Shown here: positions 1-11,201 of the stretch, one piece after another | Position numbering within the stretch: the first letter of the stretch is position 1 | Layout of the letters: each line of letters starts with the position of its first letter | Source of the DNA: Capniomyces stellatus | Taxonomy: Eukaryota > Kickxellomycota > Harpellomycetes > Harpellales > Legeriomycetaceae | Direction of reading: 5' to 3' | Length of the DNA stretch: 64,000 nt | Assembly (NCBI GenBank): GCA_001661515.1 | Contig: LUVW01000015.1 | Location: 143,553-207,552 of the forward strand | Position numbers and translations under genes: made by a program | The notes under the pieces: generated by a model | Seen by the model: only the letters and a program-made list of their open reading frames with translations | Told to the model about the DNA's origin: nothing | Databases searched by the model: none

Positions 1-257
1 GGCTACAGCCTGATTTATTGAATTTGTAATTTACTTTGTAGCTTTTCAGCGACATTTATTAAAATTGGGGGGATTCCATTCCCGAAAATATGTTTGTTTC
101 CTTGAGGAAATTACGCAGCAAAAAGAAAAAGAAAATCAGTATCACTGGGAGTAACCCATACACAATCAACTAAACACAGTAAAGTAAATGCAAAAGCAAA
201 TCTCACTATTAATAAATTAAAAGTGAAAAGCGAAAAGATAGCAAGAGTGAGAGGACT

Positions 258-2231
258 CTAGAGATCAGTTAAAGAATTTCCAAGATGTTTTCTGAGCTTT
301 TTATTTTTAGAGATTTCGAGAATAGCCTCCAAAGCAGAGTTGGACATCAATTCAAGAGCTTCAAGGTTGATGTTCTCGATTGTGTCACAGATCTTGTGGT
401 AGCAAGGGTCATATGGAGTGTTGGCAAGTCCACCATAGAGAGATCTTTCAAGTTCGGTTTTTATGGCACCAGCACCAGTGAAACTTCCACCAGCAGGAAC
501 GCCGTTAAGCAGGAAGGGCAAATAGTCTGAGCCAGATACCATGGGGGTTAGTCTATAGGCTCTTCCGATGTTTTTGAAGTAGGACTCGAACACTGATTGG
601 ATGTACAAGCTTCCGGTTCGCGAGCTGATTGGGGCGTCGGTTCCGTTGTAAACCATTGGAATGTAGTTTGGGGAGGCAATCATGTCAAAGTTCAGGTTCA
701 TTGCAATTTCAGACCATTTGACATCCATTTTTTCGTTTTGAGTAAATCTGTTTGTGTAGTTGTGGGCCAAAACTCTTGCAAAGTGTCTTGCTCCCAACAG
801 GCCATCCTCCTCCGATCCCCACCAAGCGAATATCAGTCTGTTAGCTGGTCTGAATTTTCTTTTTGACAGCGAGAGGAATATTTCGAGGTTGGAGGCTGAG
901 CCTGAACCGTTGTCGTTTATTCCAGGGCCAAACGCAACCGAGTCTAAATGCGATCCAACCACAACGGTGTTGCTTTTATCTCCGTGTCTGCCTACACAGA
1001 TGATGCTTGATGTGGTTTGCACCTCAATGCTTGTAAATGTCTCAAGATTTACAACCGCGTCTTCCACATTTCTTATAGTCATAAAAGTAGAGTATGTAAC
1101 AGAAACGACTGGAATGGTCATTAGTGGATCTCCACCTTTCCAGTCAACAATTCTGATTCTTGCCCACGATGGCGCTGTTGCGGTCTTGGCTGTTGAGATG
1201 AGCACAGCAACTGCCCCCGCCTATTAGTTGCATTCAGCGCCCAAGTTTAGTATATCACACTAAGCCCTTGTATTTATAGCCATCCATCTATTGCGCACTG
1301 AGTCGCGCTTTATATATTTATATTTATTTATTTAAGCGAGTTGCTCATACCTGTTCTAGCCCAAATGCCGCAGAAAATAGATCGCACATCACAGGACTGT
1401 CGACAATAGCAACTTTCCCGTTTACTTTATCAGCATAGTCCTCTGCAAAACACCCTCCCCTTGGGATGTAAACCACATGGCCATCGTTGACTTTGGTTCC
1501 AACTCCCCCGTATCTATGGTACCCAAAGTCTGTGCCTGCTATAAAGTCAACTTTTTGAGGCGATTGTAAAGACAACCGTGGTGTCCCCAATTCCGAAAAC
1601 AAAGGAACGTCAAAGTGCTGCACTGTAATGTCGCAGTTGTCTGCCTTACGCAACTTGGATAGTACATATTCTGCTGTAGCGTTGAACCCGTATGCTGTTG
1701 ACCTTGAGTTGTTGTGCGACTCTGCTATTTTCTGGAACTCTGCTAAATGACTTTCAATATTCTCCACCTCTATTAACAAAACAGAACAGAACAAAAAAAC
1801 ATTAATTTGGGGTTGTCCTCTGGTTATCTCCAATCCTCCTATTTATCTTCTTATTTTCATCATTGAAACCAGGTCCTTTGGCTTATTCGCGAAGTGCATC
1901 GTTACTTACTCAAAAAGGCTGGTTTGCTTGAATTTCTTAGCAAATAGAATGTGTATAACATCACTGCTCCCAGAATCACCTTTATTCTCAGTCCCCATTT
2001 CTTGCTTTGGGCCTCTGCTGCTACTCAATATTGAAATATCGCAGGAATTTGTTTTCATAAAAGTCAATTTCTCAACCAAGAAGGGAGGGGGGGGGTTAGG
2101 ATTTAACAAAAATAAAATAATATTTTCAGTAAATACATATATAATCCATAGCTGTTAGGTTTGTACTTACAATCATTCAATCCCTCGTCATTGATGCTTG
2201 GCAGTAGTGCCTCAGTTTCGTTGTTTGACAT
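258..2231 (-). CDS. M28 family aminopeptidase, vacuolar-type, membrane-anchored
   Basis: Zinc metallopeptidase of family M28 (aminopeptidase Y-like), expected to release N-terminal amino acids from peptides in the vacuole. Four exons join in phase: 2231-2171, 2020-1910, 1769-1351 and 1220-258, giving 517 residues. The N-terminus carries an acidic dileucine-like stretch (ETEALLPS). The short second exon encodes a hydrophobic signal anchor (KVILGAVMLYTFYLL), suggesting a type II membrane protein. A protease-associated region follows, split between exons 3 and 4 (up to AGAVAVLIS). The catalytic domain shows the usual metal ligands in order: HLDSV, the Asp of GINDNGSG, the tandem Glu of GSEEDG, the Asp of NFDM and a late His in CYHK. 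The longest open stretch over exon 2 is in another frame with no membrane segment; I chose the phase-compatible frame. Family assignment is firm; vacuolar location is inferred from the anchor and family habit. Confidence 0.9.
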
Positions 2232-4711
2232 TGTTGTTAATGTACTATAGTATTCTTTGTGGGTTTGTTTACTAATTCCTCACTTGTAATTGAGGCTAGC
2301 TATTTGTTTGTTTTTGTTTTTGTTTTTTTTTCTTTTTTATAAATAATTACTAAAAGTCCAAACAGAAATATGTATTCAAAAAAAATGATATTGAGCCTAA
2401 AGGAAATGCAATGTTGAATGTTATATTATAGTAAAAATTCTTGAAGTTGAAATACTAGAATTTTAGCATTGTATTTATACCCAGAGCTTTGGCTTAAGGT
2501 TTATGGTTTCATGTTTATAAAACACTAATATCGTTTGTATAACCAAGCTGGCAATATAAAACAAAGCAGAGTAAATAGGTGGAGAACGAAATACAAAAAT
2601 GTATTTTATTATTGGGGTTTTTTAATATATTGGTGCATCCAAAGATTTGTGTGTAAATAATCCGTCTGTTACTCATGCGTTGCTTAATGCCAATACTAAT
2701 TCCAAGCATAATCTGAGTTTAAAGTGGTCAGCTTAAGCTTTGTCTGTTTGTATAAGCTTATTTTGGTATATACTGGAACATTATTATGTAAATCAATGAA
2801 ACCTTTTTGCTTTCCTTGGGTACAAACTCAAAATCTTAGATGGTACTGTCATCAAGGTCATTTCCACGCTTCTGAGAAATGTAGATTATATGAGGGGAAA
2901 AATTAAGTAATCTTCAGCAAATGTTTTTGTATCATTCGGCAAGCAGCAAGGCATTTTTTTCATGTGTAAAATCACACTAAAATTGCTCTTTATTTCCATT
3001 TCAAAATTTAAAATGAAAGAAAAAAAAAGAGATAACGATAAAAACACTGAACTGAATGGTCTGTATACCAGATAAAAGGTTGACTATATTTTAAGCTCGA
3101 TCTTCTAAAGGTTGTGCACAGAAAAGTGCTACTTTAACGCCAATCACACTTACAACTATTGTTTTCTATCCCGAATGTTTCTTTATACTTTATTTTATAA
3201 CACGCATTCATATTCATTGTTTATTTCCAAGCGCAATCGATTTAAATTTGGAAAGGCGAAGAGTGGTTGCATTCTTGTACAGTATGTTCAGATTGCATTG
3301 TCCTTTGGCATGTAATTTATCATCTCCTCATTCCGTTTCCCTAATCCCATCGATGCGTAGGAGTATACTTGTTTTTTTTTTCGTATCTACTATTATACTT
3401 GTTACCATCAATCAGTATCCATTCTTGCTACAACCTCATTCCTTTCTTTTTTTCTTCACAAAATCCGCAACCAGTGACGCTTTTTTTAATCTTTTTTTTT
3501 TTTTACATTCAGGGCTTTTTGATAATAATAAAAAAGCAGAACCAATGATAAAATCAACTATTGTCTCTAGAGATCCCTTAATACTTACCGACTGCAGCGT
3601 GAACAGAATCTAGGAAAATATGTGCACAGCAGTGAAACCCCAACCTTGTGATTAGAACGCCTTGATTGCAACTTTGAATGTAGATCTCAATCTACAAGAA
3701 AAAAACAACAGTTGTCCAATCATCCCAACCTTATCTCAATTATGTACCAATTATTCGTCCACCTGATTGTTAAGGTAGACATTGTAACCAAGATCTATAA
3801 TCGATACTTCAGGTAGAGATTGATAGATCAGTCAACAATCACGTGGGTACCACTCGCCTGCCACATCAGCAAACAGAAAATGATAGCATAGCCTATTTGA
3901 CATGCTATAATATAATGCGGACACCATCAACCGTTTGTCAGTCTAAAAGTCCCATCTAATGGCTCCATTCAACAGTTCGATTTAATAACTCGATTTAATA
4001 GCACAATTTAAATGAATATCATGTCAAACAAGTGTGTCTTAAATATATACGTATAACATGTAGCAGCATTTTTCACGAGATGTTTTGCTAAGGTTGAGTT
4101 GGTGGTTTCGGTTTGATAATTACTAGGCTCCAGTTTAATCTAGATATTACATCTTTAACAAAGAGAATAAAAAAAATAGCAAACTAAATATCCGACATTA
4201 GTTTATGACATGAATCAAGGACTCGTTATTGGCTGATTTGCCTTTTTTTGTACACCTTTGACACGGAATGATTTGCAAAAGTTGAATTTTCAAAGCCAAT
4301 TCAAGACCTTTTTCTTCTTGGTTTCATCAAGACGGATATGGCAGTCTAATTCAAGGCTGATTTGTTCAAGTAAAACGCATACAATTGAACTACTAGATTT
4401 CAATGAATGGGGTGATTTAAAAAGACACGAAGCGAGAAAGTGATGGTGGAAGTAAGAAAGTTAAGGTGAAGATGAAGTGAGAAAGTAAAAGTAAAAGTGA
4501 TGCACAGAGTGAAAAAGTAAGGAGAAAATAATAATGAAAACAATCAATCTAGTCACAACTATGATTCAGGGAATATAGATCTACAAGGAGACTAATCCTT
4601 TTGTTTGTTTGTTACTTCTACTTGAATGCTGTTAATGTGTTAATGATATTACTGTATCGGTACTTGAGCTAGAGCTATAATCAGGTGTGTTGTTATTATT
4701 AATGCGTAGCA
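2232..4711. other. Intergenic spacer, no supported gene
   Basis: About 2.5 kb of AT-rich sequence between the divergently transcribed M28 peptidase and the unknown gene at 4712. It holds T- and A-runs and a CACGTG E-box-like hexamer near 3841. A hydrophobic open stretch (3248-3613, + strand) has no family features and is probably chance. Both promoters must lie here, but I can point to no defined element. Confidence 0.6.
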
Positions 4712-5679
4712 ATGGGTGAGGTAGTGAGCTTTAAGTGGAACACAAGTCCAGTTATCAGTTACAAAAACTTTAAAACTAACAAGAGGGCTAGTCAGAAGGT
4801 GTACCTTGAAACTGTGGCTAAAGTTGAGGGATTAAGTGATACAAGCTCGAGAACAGATCCTGTTATATATCAAGAAAAGAGAGGATATCTTACAATAGTA
4901 TTGCAAGTGGCCAATATTCCCGTATTTTTATTTATTTATTGAAAATATATTTCAAGTTCTAAAATATGAACATAGTGCCCACTAATCACTAACATGACCA
5001 ATACCGGGTTTGTTGTGTGTTTTTAGGGATGGAAGAATCAAGAAATATGTTCTACTAGACGATGTTATCAAGTCGATGGAAGAGCACTGTTCGTTGTTTA
5101 AAGTAGCAAGGAAGTTTACATATACTGTTAGGGGGGAGGTAGGGGTGCACGAATCGAAAGAAAGCAACAGTAAAAGCGGGTCAGGGTTGCAAGCGGGGTC
5201 TGTAAATGACGGCAGGTTGAACTCAAAGCTTTTGGTACCAGGTGTTTACTCGATGAAAGAGTTGGTGATAAAAATAAAGGTGTCTGAGGAAATAAAAGGA
5301 ATAAACAAGGCATACAAAAAGACCAAAAAGGACTTGGCAAATGGAATCGTGAAAAGTATTGTTGAAAATATATTGGTTGACAAAATCCCATTGGTGTTTT
5401 CGGGTCTGAGTCACGCAGAGTAAGTCAATGCGCTATTGTACTGTACATGCTGTGGATAGAGTTTGCGTAATAAGTTAAAGTGAGCATAAGCTTGATCGTG
5501 TTGATTTATTGTATCAACATTTTTTTTTGTGTTCGACTGTGCGATATTTTTATTGATAAGGACGACTTTGTATTTGGTTTGAATAATATAGAATCCACGA
5601 GTACTTGGAGGCAAATTTCGATTTTTTCAACATAGCATCAAAGTCAATGAAGACCTCAAAGATGTTTGATTCTATTTAG
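4712..5679 (+). CDS. Conserved-looking protein of unknown function, GC-AG intron
   Basis: Three exons (4712-4902, 5027-5419, 5592-5679) give 223 residues with phases matching at both joins. I do not recognise the family. The first intron has a GC donor (TT|GCAAGT). It is the only nearby donor that keeps phase, and joining it reads YLTIVLDGRIKKYVLLDD without a stop. The second intron is a normal GTAAGT...ATATAG. The protein is mixed alpha/beta in appearance, with no signal peptide or membrane segment. A Gly/Ser-rich insertion (near residues 116-136) separates an N-terminal part from a Lys-rich helix (KINKAYKKTKKD-like), and the end (IHEYLEANFDFFNIASKSM) looks amphipathic. The start is the first ATG in frame; an upstream exon cannot be excluded. 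Consistent splice phases and low stop density argue for a real gene. Confidence 0.65.
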
Positions 5680-5905
5680 CTGTAAACACCGAGTTATAGT
5701 ATTGAATTTTAACTTTATTGTCGATACCAAATGTAAACCAAATGTAAAATCAAGGGAGTGAAGACAAGGCTATAAACAAAACATAATGTGAAACAAACAG
5801 CACCATTGAAACTCCGAGTGAGTTACTACAACACAAGTCAATTAATCAAGCAGTCAGTTAGTCTATCAGCCCAAGTTGAATATAATTATTACTAGAAACC
5901 TGTCT

Positions 5906-5930
5906 GGGGGGGGGGGGGGGGGGGGGGGGG
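5906..5930. repeat. Poly(G) homopolymer, 25 bases
   Basis: An uninterrupted G run followed by AATTTTTTTT in AT-rich spacer DNA. Such tracts are rare in AT-rich genomes. The two others in this window abut N bases, so a sequencing or gap-filling artefact is likely, though a true G tract remains possible. Confidence 0.8.
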
Positions 5931-6643
5931 AATTTTTTTTATATGTTTACGGTTTCTTGTCAAGCTTTCCTTTTTTTTTTCTCCGTCATTTTATATTAAA
6001 GTGAAGGCTGTTTTCCTTTGTTTTACTGGTTTATGCTTGGATGTAGGCTCTACCCTGTATATACAATAAACCTAAGCAGCACCTAATATAACCCTAAAAG
6101 ACCCTTCTCACCATCTTTTGAACTCAAAAAAAATAGATAAAGTATACTTACCTAAGTTGTGATTACAAATGATGTTTTAGTATTTGAGTTTCATTTAAAA
6201 GGTTTGGTGCAAATACATTCCCATCGATACAGGTTAGCTGCGTTAGAATTCCGTGCTGGTTCTGAAAGATCCTGCTCAAGCGCTAAACATCTACGTACAC
6301 GCATCTTAAACTTCGCATGTGATGCATGAAGTGACGCTCGAAACAGATATAAGCAGCGTCATTATTCATCAACATCTGACCAGAAATAATTAAACGTTTA
6401 TTAGCGCTTGGTTTGATTATGTATCTATACCAAACTCTTGACAGTGGTTATAATTGGCTTGTAGATAGCCTATGAAGCAACAGACATTTGAGTGTTTAGA
6501 GCAAACCAAATACTAGCTATTTATTGAACCAGAGTGCCAAGTCAAAAAGGGGTTAGTTAAGATAGGATTATTAAGCAAATACGACAGACAAACAGTTAGA
6601 CAGAAATTCAGGTGTGGAAGACTTTTTTTTTCAATTTTTTTTC

Positions 6644-6682
6644 TTTTTTTTTTTTTTTTTTTTTTTNGGGGGGGGGGGGGGG
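6644..6682. other. Assembly scar: T run, single N, G run
   Basis: A run of T (6644-6666) meets one N (6667) and then G (6668-6682). The junction of two homopolymers across an N points to a collapsed gap. It lies about 80 bases beyond the kinase stop codon, so the true 3' flank of that gene is uncertain. Confidence 0.85.
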
Positions 6683-6758
6683 AGGGAGGGGTGAATTTTT
6701 TTAAAAAAAATAAACAATAAGTTAATAAATAAGTGAGGGGATTCAAGTAGTTATGGTA

Positions 6759-9700
6759 TTACCTTTTAAAATCAGCCAGCGCCAGCAAAGTTAAAACCGC
6801 AATCGAAAGCGTCCCAAACGGATGACGATCCTTATACGTGTACACATAAGATACTTTGAATATAAAAACAATGCACTTTATCAACTCCACCCAAAAGCCA
6901 GACTCACGCAGAAATCCTGTTATCAAGCCTTGGGCAGAATTGCTGGGGTGATCGGGATAGCCTAATAGCTTTTCACTAGAGTGGCTTTCTATATTTTCAA
7001 ATTTCACAAGACCGCATTTGAGGTCATCAAAATTCTGCTGTTCGTCGATGCTGTGCTTGGAAGCACTTTTATAAACCCTTTTCATCTTCTTTGCTTTGTA
7101 GGCATTTAGGTTTGGTGTAAAGCCGCCACTCGCTTCGTCATCGCCAAACCCATTCCTGTATCCACCATAGCTCGAGTCGCCAAAGCTATCAGTGCTTATG
7201 GCACCACCGTTGTTGGGCTCATAGTTTCTGGGGCCAAGCGATTTTGGTGGTGCGTATTTAACGAAATGGCTCTTTTCATAGTTGCCGCGTTTGTAGCTGT
7301 TACTTGAATCCAGCCTACTGTTCGGATCCAAAGCCAATACATCACCATCAAAGCCTCCAACACTGACTTTTAACCTGGCGTCCATATAATTTACATCTCT
7401 GCCGCTGCCATTGTTTGCGCTCCTTCTTCTATAGACCGTGCCCCCATTTCCTAGGCCCAAGTCCATACTCAACGCGTGCCTGCTTCCTTCCAGCAAAGTT
7501 CCAGTGCCTTCGTCGCCAGAATTTTGAAATGCTTTACTGTATCTTTTTTCAAATATACCCTGTCCTAAATGGTTTCCATGCAACACATTTCCATCAGTAG
7601 CCAGGGTTTGGTAGGGCTCCTGGCCATTGCCATTGGCATAGCTTTGATTTTGGCGTTTGGATTGGATTTGATATAACACATCGCCCGTGTTTGCAGATAG
7701 TGTGTTTATTGGCTCCAGCTTAAACAACTCGACATCTCTGACAGTGGGCGAGACTAAAACCAGTGCATTGCTTTCGCTTTTGTTAAGAACGTCCTTATTT
7801 TCGCTTTGTTCATTTAAAATGACGCTCGGGTTCTGCGTGTTGCGTTTTATGCTGCTTTGTGGGTAGCCACCAACGCCACTGCTACCCAGACCCGGCACTG
7901 AGCTTCTGACAGGCGAGTGTGGTCGTGTATGTGGTGCCGAGCTTTGAAAAGTAAACCGATCAATGTCAATATCTCTGTTTTCATAGTACATTTTCTTTTC
8001 CAGCACCTGGGGTAGAATATCGCTCACATCCGGCCTTTGGTCTTTATCTTGATTCATCAACGCCAAAATCAGTTTCTTGATATCTGACCCTATCTCGCCC
8101 GACTCCTTGCGATCAACACTCGGGAAATCCACACTACAATTACCAACATAATCACATTGTCAAAATATTATCATCATTGCCACTACTGCTAATAGTATTG
8201 GGTGCTATTATTTGTATTGCTTAAATTACCTGTTAAGATCCAATATGCTTTGTCTCAAGTTATCAATATTGTCTATGTCTTTAAACGGCAACGACGTGTA
8301 ACATAGATAGTACAGTAGTGCTCCTAGAGACCACATGTCGGCTTTTGTCGAATATTCGTCTAGATAATTTCCATCAGCTCCAACTACAAGTTGCCCACAA
8401 TAATAAAACATAACATATTAGCTACGCCCGGAAACAAAAATCAACCTCCATTTTTTTTTTCTCTATTGCTGAAACATGGAAACCCACTTTCTGTTTGTAA
8501 ACAAACACGACTTAAAATACCAAGTTATAACCATTATAAATACACGTGTTAAACATTAATATTACCTCGCAACAACTCGGGTGCCATAAACTCCATTGTT
8601 CCCGTCGCCCCTGTTCTCAGCCGATCATCAATGCAGTTCAAAATCTCGCATTCGCCAAAATCTGTTAACAAAAGTCTCGGGATTTTCCCCACAGTTTTCT
8701 CGTATCCATCCTCCAAGGAAGCCGGGTAGTCCATGCTCATTTTTGGCTTGGTGATTTTTTGCGCATCTTGGTTCAAAAGCAGGTTTTGTGGCTTTAGGTC
8801 TCTGTGAATAATCCCATGCTTATGCAAGTGGTCAAGTCCCATGCATATGTCTCCAAACATTGTCCATATATCTTTAACCGGAAGATAGTACACCTTATCT
8901 ACCCCTAGGCCACCACCACCACCACCAATACCGTCCAAGTGTAAGCCTCTGCCGTTTCCAAATGTATCTTTTGCACTGGATTTCCTTTGATCTCTTTTCT
9001 CTTTTCTCGCTCTCAATATCCTTTGCTTCATGCTTACTTTATCCTCACCTCCCTCTGTCTGTTTATTTCTGCTCTCCATATACTCTTGCAGATTGCCCCC
9101 ATTAGCATACTCCATCAATATCAAAAGACACGGCACAGAGGGCCCTATTTGTTATCAAATACCAATACCACCATTAGAAGTCGGTTTATTAATTACATAC
9201 ACAGTTTTTTTTTCTCTATTGCAAAAATATCACCGCTTATTTGGTGGAAATTACCAAATGCTGTCAGCTTTTGCATCTCAAGCCAGCTGTGTTTATACTC
9301 TACAATGTTTGGGTGGTTCAGACTCTCCAAAAGCTTTACTTCTTTCAGCATTCTCATCAGCCATTTATGATCATCTCCAACCGCCACTTTCTTTACCGCA
9401 TACTGGCCCAAAAATACACCATCAAGGACATGCTGACACATATACACACTGCCTCGAAGCCCCCTGCCCAGCTTCTTTCCCTCTTGGAAAAATCTACTGT
9501 AGTACCCGTGGTTAAACGACGTTTCGTTCAATTTTCCCGAATCCCTAATACCGGCACTCATCTTTGGTTCTGCATCGCCCATTCTATCTGCATTCCCAGC
9601 GCCATGTTCGTCATCCACAACATATACCGACTTTCTTTTGGCATATCCCTTATCTCTCTTATCGGTCGGCTGTCCACTTCCATCTAGGCTGTTTCTATAA

Positions 9701-10554
9701 ACACTTCCCCACGCATCCGATACTCCTCTATCCGAACCGCGTGTCTTTTCATCTGGCGCCGGGTTTGTCCCATTGTACGTCAATTCCAACGGGGACGCCG
9801 CTCTAGTTTTTCAAATAATTCACTTCTCTTAATTGCCTGGTTTATCTCCAGAAATACAACTCCAGTTTTTACAACAAAACTCCAGACTCCATCTTTGAAG
9901 CCCAATCCTCAACTCCAGATAAAACCAAGTCTTATCAACAGGAGACTCTAACTAAATGACACAACATATACCAATTTACCTGTATGCTTCTGATAGATAT
10001 GAGAAATATCCTCTGCTTATTGTCGACTCTCTTCCAAGCGGGTATTCCTGATCAAACCAGCTCTATTGTATGTTTCAAGACATTACATTCATTTCAATAC
10101 AAACAGCACCAGTCATTCTAATTCAAACCAAGACCATGGGTCAGCATAAAATCCAACCATAATACACATTTCATCAAAGTCGTATTTACCTTGTCAAATT
10201 TACGTAGACAGGTCGGGCAATAAGTCGACTGTTCTCTCTGTGTCGTGTCGTGTTGTGTCGTGTCGTGTTCATTCATTTGTTTTTGGGTAAACAATTATAT
10301 TTGGAACGAGCTTAAACTCAAGACTTTTGTAATTTTGGTTAAAATTAGTACAACAATTAAAATGTGTATTTCCATACCTTTATTCCGTATTCATACGCGT
10401 TCTCACCCATGCCATTTTCCGCACCTGTCAATAGTCTGCTACGTGTGTGCGGTTCCTTCGCGTTCATGACCTTTCTGACTGCCACCTCCTTTGTGTTTGG
10501 GTTAAACACAACCGCGTTTTGTGACAGTGGTTGATATCTAAGATACACCATCAT
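6759..10554 (-). CDS. IKS1-like serine/threonine protein kinase with C-terminal membrane segment
   Basis: Seven exons (10554-10378, 10228-10190, 10062-9980, 9802-9255, 9144-8566, 8383-8230, 8133-6759) join in phase to 984 residues. The N-terminus (YLRYQPLSQNAVVFNPNTKE) and a tiny second exon encoding YCPTCLRKFDK match the start and Cys-pair of IKS-type kinases. The kinase core follows: glycine loop GRGLRGSVY, lysine in YAVKKV, hinge MEYANGGNL, catalytic HRDLKPQN, metal-binding DFG within the IKS-typical LTDFGECE, TGTMEFMAPEL, and WSLGALLYYL. An insert of about 50 basic and Gly-rich residues lies between hinge and catalytic loop. The long Ser/Gly/Asn-rich tail ends in hydrophobic stretches (LIKCIVFIF and LSIAVLTLLALA), suggesting membrane tethering. 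The last codons AAAAGGTAATAC could also be a splice donor, and an assembly scar follows, so the C-terminus is provisional. Substrates of this family are poorly known. Confidence 0.85.
10239..10270. repeat. (GTGTC)n-like pentanucleotide repeat
   Basis: Imperfect tandem GTGTC/GTGTT units inside the first intron of the kinase gene, right beside the acceptor of the 39-base second exon. Confidence 0.75.
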
Positions 10555-10739
10555 AAATCACCACATTTAACTAATGATTCTACTACAATTTTCCTATTTC
10601 TTTGTCTATTTTCGGCATTCTAGAAATATTCAAGAGCTTTCGAACCAATTCTTTCAGCTCTAATTTGAACGCTTCACTTTCAACTTGAGCAGTAAATATA
10701 CACGTATTTATATATTCGTCTAGTTTTTATTTCTATTGC

Positions 10740-11201
10740 TTACAATATAACCTCCAAGGATTGATACTTTATTATTTCCTTGGCATCCTTGTCCACATTC
10801 TTTTTACTCACTTCCTTTCCAACTCCTTTCCTATCTTCCATTTGTTCTTTTTCACGGTTGTTACTTTCAAGACCACTATATCTTGTTGCTTCTGCCTGAC
10901 GCTTCTTCACCCCTTTACTGCTCTCTGTGTCCATTTTGCTTATTTGGACGTTACTGATATTTTCCACACGTTTGATTTTTTTATTTGCTCTGGCTTCCTT
11001 GGTATTTACAAAGCTTCTTTTCCGCCTAATACTACTCTGCATTCGAAAGCTCGAATTGGCGTGTTTGTTACTAATGTTACAGCAAAAAGATTTCCAAATA
11101 TAAATCCTTTCCCCTTTCTTCTCCCTCGTCTGTTGTTGTTTCCCTTTGTTTTTACCAAAACTTGTTTTATTCGTACACTTTTCTTTTTGTTCTAATTCCA
11201 A
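10740..11201 (-). CDS. Possible small Lys/Glu-rich hypothetical protein
   Basis: Intact 153-codon reading frame starting MELEQKEKCTNK, upstream of the kinase gene on the same strand. It is very rich in Lys, Glu, Arg, Asn and Ser (about a third charged), with no recognisable domain, signal peptide or membrane segment. It cannot be the kinase N-terminus because that gene has its own conserved start at 10554. The opposite strand of a T-rich tract gives such frames by chance, so this could be non-coding or kinase 5' flank. I report it because it is uninterrupted and has varied codons. Confidence 0.25.
   Translation of the reverse strand: MELEQKEKCTNKTSFGKNKGKQQQTREKKGERIYIWKSFCCNISNKHANSSFRMQSSIRRKRSFVNTKEARANKKIKRVENISNVQISKMDTESSKGVKKRQAEATRYSGLESNNREKEQMEDRKGVGKEVSKKNVDKDAKEIIKYQSLEVIL

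Larger units (their letters stand above)
5680..6758. other. Intergenic spacer with homopolymer scars
   Basis: Convergent spacer between the unknown gene and the IKS1-like kinase. It contains a 25-base G run and, further on, a T run, single N and G run. No coding potential seen. Confidence 0.6.

Noticed and set aside
2154..2170. Apparent tiny intron (GTAAGT...CTAACAG) in the M28 gene
   Set aside because: Too short, and joining it gives a stop; the 2170-2021 intron keeps phase.
3248..3613. 121-codon hydrophobic reading frame on + strand
   Set aside because: Translation of T-rich spacer; no family features, no splice partners.
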